Assembly (NCBI GenBank): GCA_949291555.1
Contig: CASEWE010000008.1
Location: 1-64,000 of the forward strand
From: an uncultured Bacteroidales bacterium
GTDB taxonomy: Bacteria > Bacteroidota > Bacteroidia > Bacteroidales > P3
Direction of reading: 5' to 3'
Length of the DNA: 64,000 nucleotides
Shown one piece after another: positions 9,083-18,204 of the stretch. The position numbers and the translations under genes are program-made. The notes beneath the pieces are model-generated. The model was not told the DNA's origin. It did no database searches and worked only from the letters and a program-made list of their open reading frames with translations. The stretch's first letter is position 1. Every line of letters starts with the position of its first letter.

Positions 9083-10441
9083 CTACCGCGCCAAAGCCCA
9101 ATCGTTGAGTTCTTTCCACAACGGACGGACCGCGGCAAGTCGTCTCTTCATGAACAGGGCGCGCAGGCGGCGGCATGCCCCCGGCACGAAGTGGAAATAA
9201 TCTTGCCAGAAAGCCCGGGTCAGCACCCAGCTGGCCAGCAGCAGGAAAAAAACGCCTGCGCCGAAACGGGCGAAGAAAACCCAGTAAAGGACGATATAAG
9301 CCAAATAGAAAAGCCCTTGAAGCAGCATTTGCGACAAAACGAATTCGAAACTGCTCTGCATCATTTTGTTGCGCATCCGGGTAACAATCTTCCGCGACAA
9401 GCTATGGCCTATCCAGACCGGCAGGCCGGTAAAACAAATGCCGTAGAGCGCAAAAGGCAAGCCCAGCAGGAAAAGAAGCAGATCCTTGCAGAACGATCCC
9501 GGCCCGGGCTCCGTTTCCACTTCCCGGGTGGTAAGGCCCAGTTCCTCTACTGCCTGCTTGTAGGCCAAGGCCTTGCGGCGGATTCCTTCCATGGAACCCG
9601 AAGCCAAGGACTCCTCCACCCGCAAGGCAAAGGCCTGATCGGCTTCCAAATCGTGGGGCAAGTAACCGTAGCGCAAGCCTTTGGCTTGGCAGATTCCTTT
9701 CCGCACCACCGTGCGAAGATAGTCGTAGACCGGATAGTTCCCGGTATCGGGAATGTCCAGCATCAAGGCCTTGATGGCCGGATGCACCGCCTCGGTCAGC
9801 AGCGCCAGCGCCCGGGGCGGATTTTCCCGGTAAAGGGCGTAATAGTCCTTGAGCAGGATGGGTTTCCCGAAGCGGATCTGCAACTGGCTGCGGGTGGCGA
9901 AATAGTCGGAATAATGGTTCCCCACCGGGATGATCGCCATGTTCTCCGGGAAACCGATCCTTTCGGCCGCCTCGAACGCGATCCGGGCGAAGCCTTTCTT
10001 CAAAGGGCCCAGGTAATGCCCCTCCTGATGTTGCCCTTCCGGAAAAAGGGCGACCGGGAAGCCCATGCCGATGAGGCGGGCCGATTCATCGAAAATGGCT
10101 TGGTTCTCGCCCAGGTTCCCTCTTCCGTCGCGTTGCCGGTAAATCGGCATCACCTTGCAGAAATTCAAAAGCTTGGCAACGAATTTCTTCTTGAACACAT
10201 CGGCACGGGCCAAAAAGACCATCTTGTAGCGCAAAGGAAGGCCGAAATCGATTCCCAAGGCATCCATGACCGCGTTCTGATGATTGGAAACCAGCAATAT
10301 CGGCGTCCCTTCCGGCGGAAGGTTCTCCTTGCCCCTCACATAGAACCGGCGGTAAAAGGCATACCGCATGATGAGCGTGAACCATTTCTTCAAGAAGAAG
10401 TACCAAAAAGAACGGCTTTCTACGATCTTGAAATAAACCAT
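9083..10441 (-). CDS. PlsC-family glycerolipid acyltransferase with C-terminal membrane segments
   Basis: 452 residues from the ATG at 10441, which lies 5 bp after the stop of the upstream DUF819 gene; the open frame extends further upstream but only inside that gene. The acyltransferase core has the His/Asp motif NHQNAVMD (H54, D60; spacing H-x5-D, as in Gpt2/Sct1-type enzymes rather than the H-x4-D of PlsC) and the second motif VALFPEGQHQEG...PLKKG. Two or three hydrophobic helices lie near 290-390 (LLLFLLGLPFALYGICF; LFYLAYIVLYWVFF). Predicted role: transfer of an acyl group to glycerol-3-phosphate, lyso-phospholipid or another membrane acceptor at the inner membrane. The exact substrate cannot be read from sequence. 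Confidence 0.85.
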   Translation of the reverse strand: MVYFKIVESRSFWYFFLKKWFTLIMRYAFYRRFYVRGKENLPPEGTPILLVSNHQNAVMDALGIDFGLPLRYKMVFLARADVFKKKFVAKLLNFCKVMPIYRQRDGRGNLGENQAIFDESARLIGMGFPVALFPEGQHQEGHYLGPLKKGFARIAFEAAERIGFPENMAIIPVGNHYSDYFATRSQLQIRFGKPILLKDYYALYRENPPRALALLTEAVHPAIKALMLDIPDTGNYPVYDYLRTVVRKGICQAKGLRYGYLPHDLEADQAFALRVEESLASGSMEGIRRKALAYKQAVEELGLTTREVETEPGPGSFCKDLLLFLLGLPFALYGICFTGLPVWIGHSLSRKIVTRMRNKMMQSSFEFVLSQMLLQGLFYLAYIVLYWVFFARFGAGVFFLLLASWVLTRAFWQDYFHFVPGACRRLRALFMKRRLAAVRPLWKELNDWALAR

Positions 10442-10446
10442 ACCTG

Positions 10447-11694
10447 TTACAAATAACGCGTGAGCCAATACAAGGCGATTCCGGCGTAATTGCCGACGGC
10501 ATAACCCAGCAAGCCTACCACGATCCCGCTGATAAGGCAGCGGCGGCTGCGCATCAGGCCCGCCACGGTGGGCACGAACGGCGGGGAAAAAATCAATCCC
10601 ACCAACGAGACCGTGAACAAATCGGCATCGACTTTGAACAACTTGGCCAGAAGCAAATGCAACAAAACGCTTGTTACCAGAACGCACAAAATGAAAAGCA
10701 TCAAGCCCGAAGCCCCGGCCCCGACCCGGGAGACCTGAAAATCGGAGGCAATGATGATGCTGAAAACCAAGATGAAGTACATGCCGGCCTCGAACATCCG
10801 CGGCGTGGAACGCAGGCGAGGCCAGAAAGAAAGGCAAATGGCCAAGGTGGTGATAAGCAGTACCACCGAAACGACTTGGTAATTCCCGGGAACGAAAATC
10901 TTGCTCAATCCGCCCGCTACGGCAAACAAAACGACCGAACAGGCCAAGGGAAGCAACAGCGACTTCAATGTCTTGGCTTTGAGCATGCCGCTGTAATTCT
11001 CGAAATCCGAAGCCGAGATTCCTTCGCCGGATTTCTCATCCCGGCCTGCTTGAGCGCCCTTTCCCGGCACGGGAACCGCAAGCGGGGCGTTTTCCGCATG
11101 GTCGGGCTTGTACACCAGCACCTTCCTCACCAAACGGTAACCGCCTGCAACCAGGAACGCCAAGAGGAAAAACGTAATGAAAATCTCGAAGGTGTTCACC
11201 AGCAAGAATGTCTCGGGCGAGGGCTGCAAGGCCAGGTTGAGCGACATCACATTCGGGGTGCCTCCGGTATAGAATCCCATCATGAGGCCGGCCGCCTTGT
11301 CCAGCTCGGCGATTCCCTCCCCCTTGAACAGGAGATACGACAAAGCCACGGCGGCCGAAATGGCGACCAGACCGCAGAAAAAAGCCACGAACGTGCCTTT
11401 CAGGTGCTTGAGCCAGGATCGGAAATCGGCCGAGAAAAGCATGAGCGGTATGGCCAGCGGCACGCAAAGGTTCTGCAAAAGGCCTTGGCAGGCGCGCAAG
11501 GATTCGGCGCCGTCTTTTGCCGGGTCGGTCAACCCGCTCAGCGAAAGGAGGATGCCCAAGGCATAGGCCATGACCACCGTTCCGACTTTCGACAAGAACC
11601 GGAAGCGCTGGTAAAGCCAGATGATAAAGAACGGCCCGGCCACGTAGATGAACACGACCAGCCCCACACGGAAAGAAGATACCCATTCTGGCAT
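10447..11694 (-). CDS. DUF819 family integral membrane protein
   Basis: 415 residues with about eleven hydrophobic segments (VGLVVFIYVAGPFFIIWLY, VVMAYALGILLSL, GTFVAFFCGLVAISAAVAL, and the closing ISGIVVGLLGYAVGNYAGIALYW). The TGGTPNVMSLNLAL segment and the overall layout match DUF819 (YjcL-like), a group related to anion-permease folds with no firmly assigned substrate. A charged, low-complexity cytoplasmic loop sits near 195-225. It heads a two-gene unit with the downstream acyltransferase (5-bp gap). Confidence 0.85.
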   Translation of the reverse strand: MPEWVSSFRVGLVVFIYVAGPFFIIWLYQRFRFLSKVGTVVMAYALGILLSLSGLTDPAKDGAESLRACQGLLQNLCVPLAIPLMLFSADFRSWLKHLKGTFVAFFCGLVAISAAVALSYLLFKGEGIAELDKAAGLMMGFYTGGTPNVMSLNLALQPSPETFLLVNTFEIFITFFLLAFLVAGGYRLVRKVLVYKPDHAENAPLAVPVPGKGAQAGRDEKSGEGISASDFENYSGMLKAKTLKSLLLPLACSVVLFAVAGGLSKIFVPGNYQVVSVVLLITTLAICLSFWPRLRSTPRMFEAGMYFILVFSIIIASDFQVSRVGAGASGLMLFILCVLVTSVLLHLLLAKLFKVDADLFTVSLVGLIFSPPFVPTVAGLMRSRRCLISGIVVGLLGYAVGNYAGIALYWLTRYL

Positions 11695-12275
11695 AGGCTC
11701 GACAGTTTACGCTTGCGCGGAAACACAACCTTCCCGACAGGCCGGGCCCAGTGGCAGCCCGCTTGCCCTGCCCGGGCGGGAAAAGGCCGAATGAAATTCA
11801 ACAATTGCCGAAAACCGAAAACAAGGGACGCTTGCGGGAAAACGGATAGCCGCAAACGGTTTTCTATCCGGAAAATCCTTTCCCGAACCTCCCTTGCCGG
11901 GTGCAAAGGTAAGGCAAAGCCGGATTATTTCCTTGGATGCCGCCTGGAAATTGCCGGCCGCCTATCCGCCTGCAGGCTGCTTCCGGCAACCGGGCCGCCT
12001 TTGCGAAACCGCTTGGACGAAACCCCGCTTCGCGGCCATGACCGGCCGGGGCATCGGGCTGCCTCTTCGAAACCGCTTGAACGCCCCCCTGCACGCGGGC
12101 GAAGCCTGGGAATTGCCAGCCCGGGAAAACCGGGCGCGGCCCCGCCGGGCGGTTCCCTATCCCCGGCCTGCAATCCTTGTCCTGCTCCTGAGGGGCAACG
12201 CAGGGAAAGCCCTTGCCGGATTTGCGCATTCCTTGCAGATATGCGTAAATTAGCCACTTTGGAAAACCGGGAAAA
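11695..12275. other. Divergent intergenic region, no supported gene
   Basis: 581 bp between the DUF819 gene (minus) and the chorismatase-like gene (plus). It holds one minus-strand -7 element at 11904-11911. Bases 12000-12080 contain two near copies of CGAAACCGCTTG(G/A)ACG about 67 bp apart. Open frames crossing it in several phases are not protein-like and reflect GC-rich composition. Confidence 0.5.
11904..11911 (-). promoter_or_regulatory. -7 promoter element (TACCTTTG on the minus strand)
   Basis: Reads TACCTTTG on the minus strand, matching TAnnTTTG. It lies about 210 bp upstream of the DUF819 start at 11694 and would give that gene a long leader. No -33 TTG at the usual spacing. Confidence 0.45.
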
Positions 12276-13790
12276 ATGATCGCGAAGCAATACCACCTCT
12301 ACATTCCGTCGGCCCGAAGCCCCAAGCCGCCCACAGCCGAAGAAATGGCAGAAGGCCTCGGCGCCTTCCTTCAAACCCTCTCCCGGCAAGGCAGAAGGCT
12401 TGTCAAAGTGCATGCGAGCCTGTCTTCCTCCTTCCATCTTCCGCTTCGAACCCTGCAAGAAGACCTGGACTGCCGCTTCCGCGCCATGCTTCCGGGCGGG
12501 GAAGCCCCGGCCGTAAGCCTTGCGGTACAACCTCCTTTCGTGCCATTCGATGCAAGACAAGACCCAGGAACCGCGTTCCAAGAAACGGCGAGCCGGGAAA
12601 CCTCCCCTGCGCCTGCAGCAAAAGCCATCCGTCCCGGACTCCCGGGAAACACCCTTTCCTATAGCCCCGTTCCGGTTTGCGCCGAAATCTGGAGCATCGA
12701 CCAGAAGGAAAGCGCCTCGGCCTGCTCCTTCCTGTACCGCGGCCTCTCGCAAGTACGCCTGGAAGACGAAGACGGCTGCGAACTCTGGAGTTCCGGCTTC
12801 CAGGCCGATTACCAACCAAGGCCGGATTCCGGACGCATGCGTTCCGGAATCCGGAGCGAAGACGTGCAAAAAGCAGCTTGCGCTTGTTTCGAGGGCCTTG
12901 ACGGCTTGCTGGAAAGCTGCGGGTTCGGAATCGAAGATGTTTTCCGGCAATGGAATTACATCGGCTACCTTCTGGATTTGCACGAAGAGGAAGGGAAAAT
13001 TCTCCAAAACTACCAGATATTCAATGAAACAAGAGGGGTATTCTATCGAAAATCCCGGAACGAAGGCCCCTCCCGGAACGAAGAATCCTCCCGGCCCGGA
13101 CCCGGCCGCAAGCCTTATCCGGCCGCAACCGGAATCGGCATGGACTATCCCGGCATCTGCATCGACTTCGTGGCTGTGAAAAGGCGCAGCGCCCTATCCT
13201 GCGACCTGCCGCTCAAAAGCCCGGTCCAAAAAGACGCTTTCCGCTACGGACAAAACGCCCTGGTAGGCGATGCGCCCCGGAAAGAAGCCCCTCTGTTCGA
13301 ACGCGGGCGCTGCTTCTTCCCCTCCCGGAAAGGGGAACCGGCCTGGGCCATGGTATCGGGAACTGCCTCTATCAAAGGGGAAAAGACCCTTGCGCCCGGC
13401 CTTGCGGCCGAACAATTGGAAAACACGCTGCACTTCATCGACGAATTGGCCCGGAAAGGGCTTTCCTCGCAAAACTTCCCGGCCGGCAGGCCTTTCCCCG
13501 GGCTCGGAACGGCCTGTTTCGACCGCGCAAGGCTTTACGTCAAGCCCGGCTTCCTGCAGGCATCCCTCCTTTCCCGCTTCCGCGGACACTACCCTCATCC
13601 TTGCTGCTGCACCGTGGTGCAAGCCGAAATCTGCCGCAATGATCTGACGGTGGAAATCGAAGCCGACCTGCATTATGACCTGCATTGCGACCCGCACGGC
13701 CCGTTTTCCGGAAAACCGCATCCCGGAAAACCGGGAAGCACGGGAAAATCCGCCCCGGAATCCCCGTACGGGAGGAAACCGGCCGGATGA
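12276..13790 (+). CDS. Chorismatase-like protein (FkbO/Hyg5/XanB2 type, RidA-like fold)
   Basis: 504 residues. The block EDVFRQWNYIGYLLDL...LQNYQIFNETRGVFY (about 225-260), followed by PYPAATGIGMDYPG (about 280-293), matches the arrangement of FkbO/Hyg5-type chorismatases, which split chorismate to hydroxybenzoate or dihydroxycyclohexadiene carboxylates plus pyruvate. It is longer than the usual roughly 340 residues because of Pro/Arg/Ser-rich stretches near 95-130 and 262-278 and a Gly/Pro/Ser-rich tail after 480. No pigment or polyketide genes are adjacent, so its product's use (for example aryl polyene or quinone-like pigment priming) is unknown. The family call rests on motif memory and needs a profile search. 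Confidence 0.62.
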   Translation: MIAKQYHLYIPSARSPKPPTAEEMAEGLGAFLQTLSRQGRRLVKVHASLSSSFHLPLRTLQEDLDCRFRAMLPGGEAPAVSLAVQPPFVPFDARQDPGTAFQETASRETSPAPAAKAIRPGLPGNTLSYSPVPVCAEIWSIDQKESASACSFLYRGLSQVRLEDEDGCELWSSGFQADYQPRPDSGRMRSGIRSEDVQKAACACFEGLDGLLESCGFGIEDVFRQWNYIGYLLDLHEEEGKILQNYQIFNETRGVFYRKSRNEGPSRNEESSRPGPGRKPYPAATGIGMDYPGICIDFVAVKRRSALSCDLPLKSPVQKDAFRYGQNALVGDAPRKEAPLFERGRCFFPSRKGEPAWAMVSGTASIKGEKTLAPGLAAEQLENTLHFIDELARKGLSSQNFPAGRPFPGLGTACFDRARLYVKPGFLQASLLSRFRGHYPHPCCCTVVQAEICRNDLTVEIEADLHYDLHCDPHGPFSGKPHPGKPGSTGKSAPESPYGRKPAG

Positions 13791-13907
13791 AGCGCCCGGG
13801 AAACTCGCGAAACCCGGGAAAACCCGATCAGCGTCCCGCATGGCGGAACCCGTGACGCAACAGGCGGTTCGCGCCCGTAAAGCCCGGAAACCCGGCAGGC
13901 GGGAAAA

Positions 13908-15044
<1,137 letters not shown>

Positions 15045-15100
15045 GGCGGTATGGAAATATAACTGTACGGGGTAAAACCCGCAAAGGCAAAAAAGGGGAG

Positions 15101-15108
15101 CAAAGGTA
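15101..15108 (-). promoter_or_regulatory. -7 promoter element for tgt (TACCTTTG)
   Basis: Minus-strand TACCTTTG, about 57 bp upstream of the tgt ATG, matches TAnnTTTG. No -33 TTG at the usual spacing. Confidence 0.55.
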
Positions 15109-15301
15109 AGCAATCCGGCTCTTTTCTTCCGGCTCTCCCGAAAACCCGGAAACAAGCTATCCGGCGCCGCGGGCCGGAAACCCCGCTTTCCCATGCCCTG
15201 GAAACGCCCGAAGCGAGCCTTGCGGGCCGGACGCGCTGCCGCACGCGCCCGATTCCCCTTCCGGGATCGAAGAAATGAGCGCCCCCGTCGCGGAACCGGA
15301 A

Positions 15302-15332
15302 TTGCAGAATATGGGACAGCTTTTTAATTTTG
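15302..15332 (+). promoter_or_regulatory. Consensus Bacteroidota promoter (TTG-N20-TAATTTTG)
   Basis: TTG at 15302-15304 and TAATTTTG at 15325-15332 are separated by 20 bp, the expected -33/-7 spacing. The predicted start site is about 30 bp before the glycosyltransferase ATG at 15369. With the tgt promoter on the other strand it makes 15045-15368 a divergent promoter region. Confidence 0.72.
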
Positions 15333-15368
15333 CTGGTTTGTTACCTTTCTCTTTTCAAGAAAAGAGCC

Positions 15369-16532
15369 ATGCAACTGAATTACCACCTGTCTCCCTTGGA
15401 ATGGATCCTGCTCGCGGGCCTGCTGCTGCCAGCTATAAGCCTGATTGTTTTCTATATCCGGATCTACGCCAAAGTCAATGCCTGGAAACCCGATCCGGAA
15501 CCGGGGCCGGGAAACGGGAAGAAGCCGGTTTCGGTGATCCTCTCGGGAAAGAACCAGTACGAGGCACTGAAGAAAAACCTCACTTTCTGGCTCGAACAGA
15601 AATACCCCGACTTCGAAGTCGTGGTCGTCCACGAAAGCACCGATGAAGACGTCTCCTCGCTCCTGAAGGAATTTGCACGGCATTACAAGAACCTGACCAT
15701 CGTCAACGCCAACCAGAGCATCAATTTTTTCGGCGAACAGAAATTCTCCTTGTCGATCGGGGCGAAATCGGCCCGCAACGAGCTCATCATCATGACCCAC
15801 CCGAAATTCAGGCCGGCTTCGGAATCCTGCATCGACCGCATCCAGGCCGCCTTCCGGGAAAACACCGAAATCGTGATAGGCCACGCCGTATTCTCGGAAA
15901 AGGAAAACCCCGCATGCTCTTTCGCCCTTTTCCAGATGATGGAAGACACGTTGCAATACACCGGCTTCGCGCTCAGGGGAAAAGCCTTCGCGGGAAGGCA
16001 AAGCCTGATTGCTTACCGGAAAAGCTCCTTCCTTGAACATCAAGGCTATTCCGATTCCTACGCTTTGGATTGCGAAGGCTTCGACAGTTTCCGCAAACGG
16101 ATTCCCGACCCGTCCGCCATCCGCGTCCAGCTCGCGCCCGGTTCGGAAGTGAAATACACCGGGACGCTCTCCTTCAAGAAAATGCTGGAACAGAAAAGGC
16201 AATACCGCACCGCCTTGGCCGCTTCCCCCCGGGGTATCCGCAATGAAATCACGGCTTACTGGATCATGGATTTCCTATACTGGGTTTTCTTTTTCGGCTC
16301 GGTCTTCCATTTCTTCGCCCGGTCGCTGGCCGGGATGCCGGAATCGTTCCCGCTCTGGGCCGGGCTGTCGGCTTTGGCCATCATCGGGAAATACGCCGTC
16401 CAAGCCGCCATTCTCCAGAAAGCGGGCAAATCGACCGGTTACGGGACATGCTGGTTCGCCCTTCCCCTTTATGATATTTTATCCTTATCTTTGCATCTTG
16501 CCCTTATCCCAAGGAGAAAACGCGGCCGATGA
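15369..16532 (+). CDS. Membrane-anchored family 2 glycosyltransferase
   Basis: 387 residues from ATG 15369. An N-terminal membrane helix (WILLAGLLLPAISLIVFYIRIY, about 11-32) is followed by a GT-A-type domain: PVSVILSGKNQYEALKKNL, YPDFEVVVVHES, SLSIGAKSARNELIIMTHPKFRP (the DxD position reads MTHPK, so the metal motif is weak). Two or more C-terminal helices (YWIMDFLYWVFFFGSVFHFFA; LSALAIIGKYAVQAAIL) suggest an inner-membrane enzyme building a surface glycan. The stop overlaps the next start in ATGA, so it is translationally coupled to the sigma-factor gene. Confidence 0.85.
   Translation: MQLNYHLSPLEWILLAGLLLPAISLIVFYIRIYAKVNAWKPDPEPGPGNGKKPVSVILSGKNQYEALKKNLTFWLEQKYPDFEVVVVHESTDEDVSSLLKEFARHYKNLTIVNANQSINFFGEQKFSLSIGAKSARNELIIMTHPKFRPASESCIDRIQAAFRENTEIVIGHAVFSEKENPACSFALFQMMEDTLQYTGFALRGKAFAGRQSLIAYRKSSFLEHQGYSDSYALDCEGFDSFRKRIPDPSAIRVQLAPGSEVKYTGTLSFKKMLEQKRQYRTALAASPRGIRNEITAYWIMDFLYWVFFFGSVFHFFARSLAGMPESFPLWAGLSALAIIGKYAVQAAILQKAGKSTGYGTCWFALPLYDILSLSLHLALIPRRKRGR
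16486..16493 (+). promoter_or_regulatory. -7 element inside the glycosyltransferase 3' end (TATCTTTG)
   Basis: TATCTTTG matches the -7 consensus exactly and lies 36 bp before the sigma-factor ATG, within the last codons of the glycosyltransferase gene in an AT-richer patch. It may give the sigma factor and lptG-like genes their own promoter. Confidence 0.5.
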
Positions 16533-17122
16533 AGAAAGAGAAGGATGAAGACCGGAGGCTGGTTGAGCAGTACCTCTCCACCCGCAGCCAGACCGCCAGC
16601 GCGAGATTGGTGCGGAAATACCATGATTCCCTCTTCCAGTTTGTCTTGGATCGGGTAAAGGTAGAGGCCGAAGCCGAAGACCTGCTTCAGGAAATCTACA
16701 CCAAGATGTTCAACAACCTTTCCTCCTTCAATCCGAAGTACGCTTTCAGCACGTGGCTTTTCAAGATTGCGGAAAACGGCTGCATCGACCACCTGCGCAA
16801 GCAAAGCCGCAAGGGATGCCACCGGCCGTTCGGAACCGTCCCCGAAAAGGAAAACGGGTTCTCCCCGATGACTGCCTGCATGGAAGAAAGCCCGGAAAAC
16901 GAACCGTCCGAGGAAAACTTCCCGCCCGACCCGGAGCGCCTATGCGGGCTCCTTCCCGGAAAATACCGGGAGGTCTTCCTGTTGCGCTACAACGGGAACC
17001 TGAAATACAGGGAAATAGCCCACCAAACCGGACTTCCTATGGGAACGGTCAAAACATACCTGTTCCGGGCGAAAGCCGTCCTGAATGAAAAAAAACAAAA
17101 CAAGGAGAAGCAAGATGCGTAA
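16529..17122 (+). CDS. ECF-type RNA polymerase sigma factor
   Basis: 197 residues. Region 2 is at about 10-90 (LVRKYHDSLFQFVLDRV..AEDLLQEIYTKMFNNLSSFNPKYAFSTWLFKIAENGCIDHLRK), followed by a variable linker and region 4 (LPGKYREVFLLRYNGNLKYREIAHQTGLPMGTVKTYLFRAKAVL). It directs RNA polymerase to a subset of promoters. No anti-sigma gene is adjacent. It overlaps the glycosyltransferase by 4 bp and the LptG-like gene by 8 bp, so the three are co-translated. Acidic linker of about 45 residues between regions. Confidence 0.93.
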   Translation: MKKEKDEDRRLVEQYLSTRSQTASARLVRKYHDSLFQFVLDRVKVEAEAEDLLQEIYTKMFNNLSSFNPKYAFSTWLFKIAENGCIDHLRKQSRKGCHRPFGTVPEKENGFSPMTACMEESPENEPSEENFPPDPERLCGLLPGKYREVFLLRYNGNLKYREIAHQTGLPMGTVKTYLFRAKAVLNEKKQNKEKQDA

Positions 17123-18191
17123 GTTAGATTGGTATGTCATCCGCAAGTTCTTAGGCTCCTTTTTTGCCTCCATCGCCCTCATCATCATTGTTGTCGTGGT
17201 ATTCGACATTTCCGAGAAGCTAGACAAGTTCATCGAGAAGGATGCCCCGCTGAACGCCATCCTCTTCGACTATTACCTGAACTTCATTCCCTACTTCATC
17301 AACATGTTCAGCTCCTTGTTCATCTTCATCTCGGTAATCTTCTTCACCACGCGCATGGCGCAAAACACCGAAATCCTGCCTATCTTCTGCTCGGGAATCA
17401 GTTTCGCCCGCTTTTCGGTACCGTACATCCTTTGCGCGCTGTTCATCGGGATCCTGAACTTGGTGCTGGCCAATTTCGTGATTCCCGATGTGAACAAGCC
17501 CCGGATCGCGTTCGAACGGCTTTACGTGAAGAACCCCTACCAGAACGTGAACTCGAACATCCACCTTCAATACGACAGCAACACCTACTACTACGTGGAA
17601 AGCTTCGACAACCACACCGACATGGGTTACCGCTTCACCGAGGAAATCATCGAAAACAACCGGCTCGTCTCGAAGACCAGCGCGCAAAACATCCGGTTCG
17701 ACTCGGCCAAGGAAAAATGGAGGCTCATCGAATATTCCGAAAGGAAACTCGAACCGCAGGGCGAAGTTTTCGCCTCGGGCCACTACAAGGAGGCGGACAT
17801 GCCGGTGCGGCCCATGGATTTCGCCGCCGATTTCGTGAAAGTCGACGAGATGAATTTCACGGAACTCAACCAGCTTATCGAACAAGAAAAGACCCGGGGT
17901 GGAAGCTTGGTGCCGTTCTACCGGTTCGAACGCTTGCAGCGTTTCCTGCACCCGCTTTCGGCCATCATCCTCACGCTGATGGGCTTGGCCATTTCATCGA
18001 ACAAGACCCGCCAAGGCATGGGAAAGAACCTGGCTATCGGCATCGCCTTGGCTTTCACGTTCATCCTCTTCTTGCAAATGTCGAGGGCATTGGCCAGTTC
18101 GGGAAGCATGCCCATCTGGCTTGCCGCCCTGCTGCCTATCATCATCTACGGCATCATCACGGGCGTGCTGATAAGGTTCGCCCAAAAATAA
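17115..18191 (+). CDS. LptF/LptG-family permease (LPS export), LptG-like
   Basis: 358 residues from the ATG at 17115, preceded by an AAGGAG ribosome-binding site at 17102-17107; an upstream in-frame ATG at 17085 lacks one. N-terminal helix (IRKFLGSFFASIALIIIVVVVFDISEKL) and helices around 50-125 (FINMFSSLFIFISVIFFTTRM; YILCALFIGILNLVLANFVIP), a periplasmic beta-rich segment at about 125-255, then three C-terminal helices (LHPLSAIILTLMGLAI; LAIGIALAFTFILFL; PIWLAALLPIIIYGIITGVLI). This is the YjgP/YjgQ layout. With a partner permease (the other copy is at 32429-33883) and LptB it would extract lipopolysaccharide from the inner membrane. Confidence 0.88.
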   Translation: MRKLDWYVIRKFLGSFFASIALIIIVVVVFDISEKLDKFIEKDAPLNAILFDYYLNFIPYFINMFSSLFIFISVIFFTTRMAQNTEILPIFCSGISFARFSVPYILCALFIGILNLVLANFVIPDVNKPRIAFERLYVKNPYQNVNSNIHLQYDSNTYYYVESFDNHTDMGYRFTEEIIENNRLVSKTSAQNIRFDSAKEKWRLIEYSERKLEPQGEVFASGHYKEADMPVRPMDFAADFVKVDEMNFTELNQLIEQEKTRGGSLVPFYRFERLQRFLHPLSAIILTLMGLAISSNKTRQGMGKNLAIGIALAFTFILFLQMSRALASSGSMPIWLAALLPIIIYGIITGVLIRFAQK

Positions 18192-18204
18192 ACCCGACCG
18201 TGCC

